Shown here: one piece after another, positions 29,896 to 40,618 of the stretch | Layout: each line of letters opens with the position of its first letter | Numbering within the stretch: position 1 is the stretch's first letter | Assembly: GCA_021030905.1 (NCBI GenBank) | Contig: JAGFMI010000016.1 | Coordinates: forward strand, 868,001 to 932,000 | DNA: 64,000 nt | From: Pyrenula massariospora | Lineage: Eukaryota > Ascomycota > Eurotiomycetes > Pyrenulales > Pyrenulaceae | Direction: 5' to 3' | Position numbers and translations under genes: made by a program | The notes under the pieces: model-generated | Told to the model about the DNA's origin: nothing | The model's database searches: none | The model's input: the letters and a program-made list of their open reading frames with translations, nothing else

Positions 29896-30780
29896 ATGCA
29901 CACCTCCGGCCTCCACCACACCCCCCTAACCACCACCCTCCTCCTCTTCCTCCCCACCACCTCCCTCCTCCTCACCCTCCTCGCCCTCAAACCCTACGCC
30001 CCCATCCACTTCACCCCCCACTTTTATCCTTACGCCCAACTCTGGCGCACCCTCACCCACCCCCTCGCCCACCCCTCCTCCACCCCCCTCCTCCTCACCT
30101 GCGCCCTCCTCTACCAGCTGCGCGTCCTCGAGCGCCTCTACGGCACCCGCCGCTACGCCAGCCTGCTCCTCGCCACGCTGCCCGTTGTTGCGGTTGGGAC
30201 TACGCTCGTCGCGGGGGCGCTCAAGCTGCTCACGGGGGGCCGGTGGAATGTCGTGCCCGCGGGGTTTGCGGGGGAGGTTTTCGTTCTGCTTGCACTGTGG
30301 TCCGAGGGGGTGCCGGGGCTGTGGCGGTGGAGGGTTGTCTTTTCGCCGCGTGAGCTGGAGCCGAAGAACAAGGGGAAAGAGGTGGAGGGGGAGGGGGAGG
30401 GGGAGGAGCAGGCAGCAGCAGCAGCAGCAGCAGGGGCAAGTCTGAGCAGTAAAGGGATCACGTTCTCGGACAAGTCGACGACCTACCTGCTCGCCACGCA
30501 GCTGGCGTGTTCGCACTTGCCGTACAGCCTGGTGGCGCCGGCGGTGGGGTGGGCGGTGGGGACCGCGTACGGCGGGGAGGTGTTTCCGGGGGCGGTGATG
30601 AGGTGGAGGGTTCCGGCGTGGGTGGTTGGGGAGAGTGCTGTGGGGGAGGGGAGCGGGAGGACCGGGATTGAAGGGCTGAGGAGGAGGTTGGAGGAGGAGG
30701 GGAGGGGGGAGGGGGATAGTAGTGGTGTCGAGGTGGATGGCAGTGGGAGTGCTGGCGGTGGGGAAGGGAGGAGACGGTAG
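29896..30780 (+). CDS. DSC2: Dsc2 rhomboid-like subunit of the Golgi DSC ubiquitin ligase
   Basis: Single exon, 294 residues. Hydrophobic segments near residues 10-32, 60-75 and 90-112 start a rhomboid-like (UBAC2/Dsc2) fold. Diagnostic blocks are LWRTLTHPLAHPSSTPLL, LYQLRVLERLYGTRRYASLLL and GITFSDKSTTYLLATQLA, then PGAVMRWRVPAWVVG near 230. Catalytic Ser/His residues of active rhomboids are not seen, as expected of a pseudoprotease. In fungi the DSC complex cleaves SREBP and degrades Golgi membrane proteins. Dsc2 normally ends with a UBA domain; here the last 50 residues are Gly/Glu/Arg-rich low complexity, and no UBA is visible. The base composition switches from C-rich to G-rich along the gene. 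Confidence 0.8.
   Translation: MHTSGLHHTPLTTTLLLFLPTTSLLLTLLALKPYAPIHFTPHFYPYAQLWRTLTHPLAHPSSTPLLLTCALLYQLRVLERLYGTRRYASLLLATLPVVAVGTTLVAGALKLLTGGRWNVVPAGFAGEVFVLLALWSEGVPGLWRWRVVFSPRELEPKNKGKEVEGEGEGEEQAAAAAAAGASLSSKGITFSDKSTTYLLATQLACSHLPYSLVAPAVGWAVGTAYGGEVFPGAVMRWRVPAWVVGESAVGEGSGRTGIEGLRRRLEEEGRGEGDSSGVEVDGSGSAGGGEGRRR
30353..30443 (+). repeat. low-complexity GGGGGA / GCA tract within DSC2
   Basis: A purine tract of repeated GGAGGGG units is followed by GCA repeats. It encodes an acidic Glu/Gly run and then a poly-Ala run in the loop before the last membrane block. Such tracts vary easily in length. Confidence 0.7.
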
Positions 30781-30962
30781 GATATGAACTTCACTTGTGG
30801 GCGGTGCGGAGATTGAGAAGAAGAATTGCATTATAGAGAGGGGATCTTGCAGTGGCCTTGGAGGATATCACATTCTACAAGCATAAGCGCTGGTTTGTTA
30901 ACCTTCATTAGATGTTACAGCTCAAGCTATGTATTTAAGTTGCCTCAAGCCCGGATTTCGGA
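30781..30962. other. convergent 3' flanks of DSC2 and the phytase gene
   Basis: These 182 bases lie between two stop codons; they are A+T-richer than the flanking genes and hold no gene. Confidence 0.5.
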
Positions 30963-32714
30963 TTATGATACCGGCACACCATCCGTAATACTTCCGTATG
31001 GCGTCACAGGGTAATTGGCAAAACAGCTGTACTCGTACCTCGCTGCTGGTAGCAGCGTTCCGAGGATTTTCAAAAACGTATCCGCATCACACCACCCATC
31101 ATCTCTCTGACCACATTCGGGATAGCTTTTCCCCAGCGGGATGGTGCGCTGGTTCATGATAAAGTGTACATATGTTGTGGGGCTACCGGCCTCATAGTAC
31201 GTTGATGGATCCGTCGCATGGGACGGTCGCTTCGCTACGACCGGCTGTGGAGCTTTGATGACCTCGATGTTTAGCCTGGCGGCGAATGGTTCCATGTGAG
31301 AAACAATCATTTGCTGATCGGGAGGCGGGCCAGTTGCGGGCAGGAATTGCGCAAATTGCTTCAACCCAAAAGCAGTCAGGATCGATGCAATATTGGTGTC
31401 GTGGCTGAAATCGAAATACAAGGCTTGGTCCAAAGGAAATGTACTTGTCATCTCGTCCAATGTAGCATTTACGTTGGTCGAGCCAGGAGGCAGGTTGTAC
31501 AGATGATGTTGAAGCCGCGCGTAGATTTCTTCGACGTATCCAATACCGACGCCTCTACCGGTCGGGGAAGCGAACATATCATTGCCAAAGAATTGTAAGT
31601 CAATGGTGTACTCGAACCCTTGCCACTCCTCAAAAGTGAAGAGGTCGCAGAACGCAGAATAGCCAAAGGCAACCTCCTCATACGGGCAGAGAGTTTGCAT
31701 GTTGTAGATATCTGCAATGGTCAGTTCATAGCCGGAAACCATCGAATTGAAACGTTTAGCAGCGTCTGCAAGATAGGCCTTTTCCCATATCAAGGACGCG
31801 TTGTTTCCGCCAGTGGAAAGATAGTTGTTGCTGTTGTTGCACTGGTAATACCCTGCAAGCGAATTGTTAAAACCATTTAGCTCAATAATTGGCTCCAAGG
31901 TAGCGTTTTGAGGCCAGTCTTGACCAAAGAATCCTGCCATGAAGTACTCGGCAGACTTCAGCATTCGGTCCTGTGTGGTGGTGCGAGCAATGATCTTTGA
32001 ACCAATCGGATAAAGCTGTCCGTAATTGTAATAGTGGAGGACACCACTGTCAAAAAGCTCCTGGCGACCTCGCGGCACTAGTATTTCAGAGCCTAGTTTA
32101 TAACTCCACGTATTCAAAAACGAGAGCTCCCCAGAGAACTTGGCAGTGCCATTGCTTGTAATATTATGCAATAGAGAGCCAAAAGTTACAACACCGCCAG
32201 TACCTGTTGGATAACGTGCTCCGTGGCGATGTAAAGTGTGGACTTGAGATATATTGACTCCGGGGGGAAGGGCATATTCATCGACGCCAAAGCCGACAGG
32301 GTTCGGAAAATACGAGCTGCCTTGAGGTCAGCAAAAACAAGACAAGTCTTGATGTAAGAGAGGAAGAAGAACGCAGCACGGACCTCAGCTGTCCGACGAG
32401 AGTGAAAATGCTGGTTTTGCTCGAGTCACCTTGAATTGGCAAAGCCGTCTCTAACGGAGTGTTTGGTGCAAATTGAGCCGGGTCGCCAAAGGGAGCCGGG
32501 TTGGTCTGGGCTAAAAACGGTGCCGTGCCAGTTTTTGTTGGACCTGGAAGAATTTTAGTAGGCCAACGGGACACACGTGGAATGGCATACCTGGGTAGGC
32601 GTCTGTGGTCGTCTCAAAGTAGTCTGGAACTGATGATTGTGTAGTCTGCCTGATCTCAATGGCGGCGCCATTGATAAACCCGGCAAACAGAATGGCGGAA
32701 AGAATGGGCAGCAT
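30963..32714 (-). CDS. secreted histidine acid phosphatase / phytase, three exons
   Basis: Exons 32714-32591, 32543-32384 and 32316-30963 join to 545 residues. A signal peptide covers about residues 1-17 (MLPILSAILFAGFINGA). The start at 32714 is chosen over the in-frame ATG at 32756, which would place the signal internally. The catalytic RHGARYP motif lies near residues 125-131, and the proton-donor motif FSHDTN near 398. About ten Asn-x-Ser/Thr sequons suggest heavy glycosylation. Eight or more cysteines include the C-terminal pair in the EYSCFANYP block. Members release phosphate from phytate or other monoesters outside the cell and are usually induced by phosphate limitation. Confidence 0.92.
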
Positions 32715-33898
32715 CTTGAAATTACCTTGTAGGTATGTTGTGGTAGAGGCGATCAAGCAAACCGAGACGCTTACAGAGAGAGCAGGATATTATATGAAGG
32801 GCAGCAACTCACCTTTTTGTAGCTCGAGGATGAACTGAGGCGTCACCTAGGGCTAACTAGAGCGTGGAAAAGCTTTCCCCAAGCTTCACTTATACCTTGC
32901 TCCCAAGCTCGAGCAGCTCCGCACCACGGCGGCGAATCGCAGAGCTCCATCCCAGCATATGGGCACTCGACCATGACGAAATACAGCGGGCGGGCTGCAC
33001 CGGCGAACCCGACACTTAGGGAGAGCCCATCGCGGAGCACTCTATGGGGAGATCGGTGCTGTACGTCTCTGCCGGGATTAAAAAAAAGACAGGCTCCCAT
33101 TGGGTCAATTGAGCGAGGCGCCGGGGAAAGCGAAGCCTCTGATTCTGAAAAATTGGGAAGCTGCGAGGTCGCGAGTGACGTAACCTTGATATCGGAAGGC
33201 TGTCAGGTACCGGTCTAGCCCAATCGAGGACTGGCGGCGCCCACCTCCTGCAATGAGCGTGCTTGGCCCAACCACGTGAGAACGGTCGACAAGAGCGGAT
33301 CCGGTAGGTCAGCAAGTCTTGTTAGCCATGATGTGGGAGTTCTAGACTAGAGATCATGGACATGGGCACCGTGGATCTGGGTGATCTGCTAGTAGATGCA
33401 GGCACGGGAAGATGGTCAACCTTGCAAAGCGACATGCCCCCCAGCCGGCGAGTTCAGACGTCCATTGCTCAGCGCGAGGCTGAATGTTGGATCCATCATT
33501 CCCAATCAACGCACGCACGTTGACAGGGTAGACTGCCAGTGTACGTTGATGTGGAGATGATGTATGACAATCAGCACAATGACCAAAGTTTAGACGGAAT
33601 TGAAGAGCTTTGAATGTCTATGGTTCTCGCGCTACCCACGGTGGTAATTTTGTTCTTCTATGATAGAACTTCTATCAAGCTAACTCCTTGCTATCTCCGG
33701 GTATGGTCACCAGCGCATACAAGCAACGCAGCTATCAGGTGTATAGTATGCTCACGGTGGCCCAATAGGACCGAGGCGGGAACGGGTTCATTCCATGTCC
33801 TTCATCGCGCTGCATGTACTGTGCGTTTGAATAGTAATCGGGCCCCATCGTCTCCCCGTATAGATGCTATAATGGCCTTTCAACGCTACCTTTCCCTT
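32715..33898. other. intergenic, 1.2 kb
   Basis: This is the phytase promoter and the 3' flank of the SRP40 gene. Several frames of 80-150 codons on both strands (for example 33016-33315 and 33614-34063) lack motifs and partners, and I judge them chance. Confidence 0.5.
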
Positions 33899-35476
33899 TC
33901 AATCAGTGAACTTGAAGCCTTTTCCTGCTCCCATATCGATCGTGCCGCCCCGATAACTGCCCCGCTTCTTCTTGTTCTTCTCTTTGGTGAACCCTTTCCC
34001 TCGCGTGACGCTGAGATCTTGATATGCTCGATCCGCATAATTGTACGATTGATAGGCGTTTGACGGATGGTTGGCGGCCGACGCGGCTGCACTGGCTTCG
34101 GCGAGAGGTGTTGGCTTGGTGCCTCCATGCTTCTTTGAAGTGGCGGCTGCCACCGCTGAAGCCTTCCCCAAGGGCGGAGAACCGTCCGAGCTAGAGTCAG
34201 AAGACGTCCCAGATGTGGAAGATGGCGATGACGAGGAAGAAGACCCTAAAGCCGGCTTCACGTCTCCGCTGATAGTCGCGGAGCTTGATGATGCGCTTGA
34301 TTCCTGGCGGTTCTCTACAGCCGACGCTGGTACCGGTACGCCAGTCTCTGATTCTGAAGATGAGGATTCGGCATCCGAGGTACTGGAATCAGATCCAGAC
34401 GACGAGGTCTCATGCTTTGTTTGCGAGACGTGCCCGGCCGTTCCATCTCCGCTAAGGATCGGTGCCGTCTCTTTGGAAGCGCTGGTGGTCGTCTTGCTCT
34501 TTTTCGCAAAGTGTTCCCCGCTATTTGATGAATCAGAAGAGCTCGTCTCGTCAGAGGAGCTACTGGAGGCTTTGCGTTTTTTTGAACTGGTGGAAGTGAC
34601 TCCGGTCGCCTGGTAGGAAAGAAACGCTGGATCGACGCTTACCGCGGTCACAGGCAGCTCACGTGAAGCTTTGGCAACCGGTTCTAGTTCGTCATCTGCG
34701 TCACTGTCCGACGTGCTCGAGGACGAAGATGAAGATGAAGATGAAGACGAAGAAGAGGATGAGGAGGAGGATGATCGTTTCTTCGAAGGACCTTTGGATT
34801 TTGTGGTAGTCATCTTTTTTCCTGTCACGATCTTCAGACTAGTCTTGGCTCTAGAGCTATCGGACTCCGATGCTGCAGAGCTAGAAACGTTTTGTCCTTC
34901 GCGGAGAGGCAGATCGGATGCAGATCGTACAGAGGCATCAGAATCGGAGCCGACACTTGAGCTTGCGCTGTCTTTAGAGCTACTCTCTTCACCACTACCA
35001 CTGCTACTGGTCTCGTCTGCTCTTCCAGTCTGCCATTTATGGTGAAATTCTTTGAAAATATTCTCTAATGATGGCATGCCCTTCTCAAGTCGCTGGCCTA
35101 GATTATCTTGCCATCCATTCAGTATTTGCCTAGCTTTTCTCTCATTTGTGAACAGACGGCTCGTAGAATTAAAGCCATTTTCGGTTAGAAAAGCACCGAC
35201 TAAGGTAAGAAGAAGGTGAGGAGGGGCGGGCCGATCAGGCGCACCATGGACTCTTCGTTTCATGTAGTCAAGGGATTTGTTTCGCAATTCTGTCTCCCTC
35301 TGTAACTTCTCGTTACTTTTTGGCTTCGGGTTGAGGACCGGGTTCTCTTCGTCGGGAGGGAAAAGCCAGGCAGGTTGCGGTCTATCGGGAGCGTTCTTCT
35401 TCTTTTTCGGCTGAGTGTTATTCTGCTTGGGATCTTGAAAGCGAGGATATTTAGGCTTGGCACTTGGCTCGGCCAT
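33899..35476 (-). CDS. SRP40: Srp40/Nopp140-type nucleolar phosphoprotein with LisH motif
   Basis: Single exon, 525 residues. The N-terminus is basic; a LisH motif (about residues 84-118, PPHLLLTLVGAFLTENGF) could mediate dimerisation. The middle is a long Ser/Asp/Glu low-complexity region with casein-kinase-2-type sites, including a run of 20 or more serines. The C-terminus is the conserved SRP40 domain: YADRAYQDLSVTRGKGFTKE, then KRGSYRGGTIDMGAGKGFKF. These proteins are nucleolar chaperones for snoRNP biogenesis and RNA polymerase I function. The serine tract is coded by mixed TCT/AGC/TCG codons, so it is not a simple triplet expansion. Antisense frames here arise from its codon bias. Confidence 0.93.
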   Translation of the reverse strand: MAEPSAKPKYPRFQDPKQNNTQPKKKKNAPDRPQPAWLFPPDEENPVLNPKPKSNEKLQRETELRNKSLDYMKRRVHGAPDRPAPPHLLLTLVGAFLTENGFNSTSRLFTNERKARQILNGWQDNLGQRLEKGMPSLENIFKEFHHKWQTGRADETSSSGSGEESSSKDSASSSVGSDSDASVRSASDLPLREGQNVSSSAASESDSSRAKTSLKIVTGKKMTTTKSKGPSKKRSSSSSSSSSSSSSSSSSSSSTSDSDADDELEPVAKASRELPVTAVSVDPAFLSYQATGVTSTSSKKRKASSSSSDETSSSDSSNSGEHFAKKSKTTTSASKETAPILSGDGTAGHVSQTKHETSSSGSDSSTSDAESSSSESETGVPVPASAVENRQESSASSSSATISGDVKPALGSSSSSSPSSTSGTSSDSSSDGSPPLGKASAVAAATSKKHGGTKPTPLAEASAAASAANHPSNAYQSYNYADRAYQDLSVTRGKGFTKEKNKKKRGSYRGGTIDMGAGKGFKFTD

Positions 35477-36049
35477 ATTATGTTTCTTATAGAAGCTGCG
35501 ACTCTAGCGCCATATAGGGTCAATGTCGAGCAATTAGAACTGTTCTGACCACGACGCACAAAAAGAATTTAGAGCTCACAACTCCAAAAAAATTTGGTCG
35601 GCAAAGCTTCCTAGAGAACGGCTATGGCTGTGTTGGGCGTAGCGTAGTCTGGCCTCGAGCGGGCTTGGCAGCAATACCTCCGGGCTAAGAAGATATCAAG
35701 TTACAGGTATGGAGGGATGCCCAATGACCGCTGGACGACAGACGACAGGGGTACAAAACATCAATCAGTCGATTCGTTCCGATTGAGTCTCAAGACGCTT
35801 GAGTTCTAGTCAGAGTCATCAATAGTCCTCCAAATCTTGTTAAAGGCGACATCATCGACCCTTTCATTCGATGGTGACCTCAGTTTCGCAACGGGTCCCC
35901 GATGCCATCCGTGAAGATCAGGAACTGGGCTTATGAGCACCAAAAGCCAGTCGCTACGATCTCCATGCGACATTCTTCGTCCGAAAAGCTTTCACGCCAT
36001 TGATTGTTAGACGTCGGCAACAAGAGAGTCCTGTTGCCCGGGCATTAGT
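35477..36049. other. divergent promoter of SRP40 and SEC3
   Basis: About 570 bases between two divergent start codons. I see nothing that looks like a further gene. Confidence 0.5.
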
Positions 36050-39000
36050 ATGAACCGGGCTGAGAAGTTTGAAGATGAAAAGCGACGCATCGTTGAAAGT
36101 TGCTTCTCTAAGAAAGATACGGATGGTTCCCGTACGTACAATTTCCGCTGGATCTGTCAGAGCTAAGGCTCGGTCGTTGCGCTTTTACGTCGAGACCGAT
36201 CAGCTATGCATTCTCGTTTATGCTTGTCATCGTCTCATCTTCTGTTACTGACATCTCTCCAGAAATCGAGTCTTACATAACTCACATACGAGTCACTGAA
36301 GATGGAGCGTATCCCAATTTCCCTCCACCTTCAAGCGCGCCTCCCGAGTCTAAAAAACCCCGTGTCATTATTGTGGCGGTCCGGAAGTCTGGCCGAGTGC
36401 GAGTACACAAGGCTAGAGAAAATAATAATGGATCTTTCTCTATCGGGAAGACGTGGAACTTGGACGATCTGACGGGGCTTCAATCCTACGCTCATTTTCA
36501 GCCATCCAGCACTGAAGAACAGCAACACAAGGCATTGGCAGGAGACACTGGTTTCATCGTCAGCCTGGGTAAAAATTACTACTGGCAAGCAGCTACTTCA
36601 CGGGAAAAAGACTTTTTTATCGGCAGCCTGGTTAAAATCTTTCGTAAATATACTGGTGGCAGAATCCCAGAGCTTGTTGGGTTCAGTGTACAAGAGCAGG
36701 AAGCTTTACTCGGCGTGGCGAAAACACCTGTTCCGCCGACCTCAGCGCCGCGAACGCCGGTTAATGTTCCTCAATCAACGCCGCCTATTCCTTCCTTACC
36801 GCCTTCACGGCCAAAATCACCATATACTGCTCAAGGCCGAGATGGTAACCGAGTGCCTAGTCGAAATGGATTTGCCCAACCTCCTCCCGAACCTGCTCGA
36901 GCCCCTAGTCGAGAAGCACTTCGCTCTGCTAGCCGGGAACGAACCCGCACTCCCAGTCGTGACCGTTTTGGGGGTGAACGTCCCGAGCTAACGCCGCGAA
37001 AACGTCCAAGCGAGGACCAAATGTCTGCAGTTTCAGCGCAAGTTCCCCCACTTAAGCCTCGCCCTCAGTTCTCAGGTCAATCGTCTCAGACATCATTATC
37101 AACGCAAAAGTCACCCAATGTGGGGGAGATGAATGTAAATGGGTTGATCCAAGAAGCGGCTCAGGTCAATGATGAAGCCCTCCGAAAACTCAATGGAGTC
37201 CCTAGCAAAGAACCCCTCTCTGAAGTAAACGGAAAATTAGAAGCCCTTGAACCCAGACAAAGCCCTGGTTTGACAAGGAAGAGTCCAGAGATCCGACGTG
37301 ATAGACCCTCCAGCAGAGAATCTGGCCAAGAAAACCTGCCGGAGAGACGCCGGCCGCCTTTCCTTGGACAACAGAAGAGCTATCAGAGTGACAATGCTAG
37401 CCGCTACGCTACGCCTTTGGGTACACCTGGAGCTCGCAAAGAAGAACCTCGAGCCCCTTCTCGGGGAAGTGAGAGATCAGTGTCTACAAAAGATGAACCA
37501 CCTGTGCCGTCATTAGAATCTCGAAACTATTTTGCCTCGACTAGTAAAGCAGAGGCTTCTCCGGCAGATGCGACATCACTTCGATCAGGCACGAGCGACC
37601 GTCTACCGAAGGACTCGCCTGCAGAGGAACCTTCCCCAATAAGTCCTCCACCAGAAACACCCGTAGAAGAACACCGGCCGGGCCTTGGACCAATGATCAA
37701 GAAGAGATCCGGGAGGGACATTGCCAACCAGTTCCGTAAAGCTGCCGCAGCAGCGAATGCTTTCAAACCACGAGCTGGTGGTGCTGGTCAAAGACTAATG
37801 GCCCAGAAGGAGAAAAGCGGTGATGAGCCAGATGGTATTACCGGAGTGGTTCCAGCGCCTCTATTTCGAGGAATGAGCAATGACTCCGCAAGAACACAGA
37901 CCCCAGAGCCTGCGACCCCAGACATCGAAAAATTCAGGCCCTTATCACCGGTAGCAAAACCGGTTCCTCCTACTCCAAAGGTACAACTACAACGGAAAGC
38001 CACGGACGACGTCCTAAAAGAAGTAGAAGCCGAGAAACGAGCTGCAAGGGAAGGCTCACCCGATAAAACCCGATCTCGGTCTCCAGGACGACGACGTCGA
38101 CAGCTACAGGATACCCGTATAACCAAGTATTGCGCTGCCATCGGATTCGATTTCAAAGTTCTTGAAGGCCGTGGGGGTGATTTTGACGATTTACTCACAG
38201 AACTCGGCTGGGATGGCAGATTGGCTTTGGATGCCAAAGTTGAAGACCTCGAGGCGAATATACGTCGTGAGATTGGTCGGGCTCAGGCAAGCGGTTGGCT
38301 AGGACATATAGAGCAACAAGAGGGTAAACTAGACCAGCTAGGTAGGCTGATGAGTAAGACGATGGAGGAGTGCGACGAACTTGACGGGCTTCTGACCTTG
38401 TATTCTCATGAATTGAATGTAAGTTCGGAATTTGATTTAGATCTGGCATCGCTAACGAACTGCAGACGCTCGCAGAAGACGTTGCTTATATTGAAGCTCA
38501 AGGGCAAGGTTTACAGGTTCAAACTGCTAACCAGAAACTACTGCAAAAGGAGCTGCAGAACCTTCTCAGCACAATATCGATACCCTCTGAGAACCTTCGT
38601 GAATTGGTACAAGCATCTTTAGGAACCCCTGCGCGACTAGAAGCCACTGAAAAATCACTGTCGACTTTGTACAAAGCGTTGCTGACAATTGATCCGGAAA
38701 TTCGTCAGAATAAAAAGAAAGCGGACTCAGCAGGACGTGATCGCAGCGGGGTTGGAGTCTATGCCGATACCGAGCTAGGACAAATGCGCGCAGTCAAAGA
38801 GAAGAAAGAAGAGTACCGTGAAATAACGGACACATTCCTCAGAAGATTCGGTCAATATATGACGATGGCTTTCAAAATGGCTGAGCAAAAGACCAGTGAG
38901 AGTCTGGAGTCATTACGAATTAGTCAGCCTGCTCCTTCGACACGACTAGACTCTCGTGTCTACGACCCAGCAAGACATGAGCTTTGGATGTACAACACTC

Positions 39001-40618
39001 TGATGTTATTCGTACGAGAAGTCAACACCTATGAATGGCAAACTCTTGTCACCACTTACGAGACCTATATCAAAGGTAACTTTCAGGAACAATTCAAAGA
39101 TAGTCTTATGGCGTGGAAAAATACAGCGAAAAAGCCGACTGGTGAAGAACAAGATGTGCTGTTCACTACGCAAGAAAAAGAGAAGGATTCTGATGGTATA
39201 ACGGCCACTGCTGCTCGGAAGTTGACGGTCAAACGAGGCAAGACAGTTCGAGTTACAGGAGGAATCCGGCAGCCTACAGATGAGAAAAAAGAGGGGCGTG
39301 TGGAGCCCTTCGAAGCTTTTGCCGGGGCTCTAGAGCAGCAAGCGCGGCTTATATCGGAAGAGCAAAACTTCTGTGTCTTGCTCTTCCATATGAACTCGGT
39401 CTCTGCCAGTGACTTTGCGGACGTTACAAATGCTGAACGGCCAGAAGATCGTCGTTTGCCAGATCTTGCCTCAAACTCCGGCTATGACCCCGATAGGGAG
39501 ATGGCGAAGATGGTTGAGAACATGATGGACAACATGTTTTCGTCATGGACTAATGATCTTCAGAGCCTAGCCGACTGGGCCATGAAGACTGATGCATTGT
39601 GAGTGTTTCCTATCCTGACCACTAGTGTTTGCTAAGACATGTCTCTAGGCAAGGCGTTGGCGTCATCTTTTCGATAGAGCAATCCATCGCGACTTTCGAA
39701 GAAACCAACCAGGAATTTGTGTCGCGCACTCTTCAAAAGATTCACGATCGTCTCACCGGCCTTTTCCACCGTTTTGTAGATGAACAGGTCCGCGCTATCG
39801 AAGATACGAAGGTCAAGGTGAAGAAGCGGCGAGGCATTATTTCTTTTATGCGAGTGTTTCCTGCCTTCGTTGCCGTGGTCGAGAACATGCTACCCGATCC
39901 TTCTACTATGCGACAAGACTTCGAGATCCGTTTCATTATCAATGATTCGTATGCCAAGACACTAAAAGCGATGTGGGAGTCTTTAAGCTTCATTGCGAAA
40001 GAGAACCCTGGTGGACCCGCCGACCAAAGTCGGCATGGTGGTGGATCCGGAGATCCGGAGGACAAGGAAGCTCTGAACTACCACATTCTTCTAATTGAGA
40101 ACATGAATCACTTTGTTGAAGACGTCGAACCTCGGGGCATCGTGGTATTGGAAGAATGGAGGGACAAAGCAAATCACGACCTATACGATCACATGCGACA
40201 ATATACAGATGCAGTGATTCGAAGACCGATTGGCAAGCTTTTGGAATTTATCGAGAGCACCGAAGCCTTGATGAAAAATATCCCGGAAGGATCATCATTT
40301 ACTAGCATCGCCTCTCGACCTAGCCATTCCCGTTCTACAGCGCGCAAAATAATCGGAACGTATGACATCAAGGAGATAAAGAAAGGTGTCGATACGCTCA
40401 AGAAGAGGATCGAGAAACACTTTGGTGACACAGTCGAAGATTTGACTGGGCAGGCGAACCGAGGTCTTGTGGGTAAGGTTTTTAAAGAGTGCAGTGACCG
40501 ATACGGAGATGCTCACGATCGCGTACGCAATATTGTTAAGAACGTGTACGAAGGTCAGAGCCAAGGCATGGACTTGGACTGGAGGAAAGAAGAAGTCAAT
40601 GCCATGTTTCGGCGGTGA
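36050..40618 (+). CDS. SEC3: exocyst complex subunit Sec3, four exons
   Basis: Exons 36050-36131, 36263-38418, 38466-39598 and 39649-40618 give 1446 residues. The N-terminus (about 1-190) is the Sec3 PH-like domain, which binds phosphoinositides and Rho/Cdc42 GTPases: IESYITHIRVTEDGAYP and WNLDDLTGLQ. A long Pro/Ser/Arg-rich linker (about 195-640) is likely disordered and phosphorylated. From about residue 655 comes the coiled coil and helical-rod CorEx region, with TKYCAAIGFDFKVLEGRG and LDGLLTLYSHELN. The exocyst tethers secretory vesicles at hyphal tips and septa, and Sec3 is its polarity landmark. Every junction is in frame with GT-AG introns of 47-131 nt. Confidence 0.95.

Noticed and set aside
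29553-30353. 266-codon plus-strand frame overlapping DSC2
   Set aside because: It is out of frame with the conserved Dsc2 blocks. Pro/His-rich content reflects the C-rich strand.
29926-30831. 301-codon minus-strand frame opposite DSC2
   Set aside because: It is the reverse of a strongly biased coding sequence, is Pro/Gly low complexity throughout and has no motif.
34071-35045. Two long acidic plus-strand frames opposite SRP40
   Set aside because: They are antisense to the serine-rich region. Their Glu/Asp/Ser content follows from its codon use.
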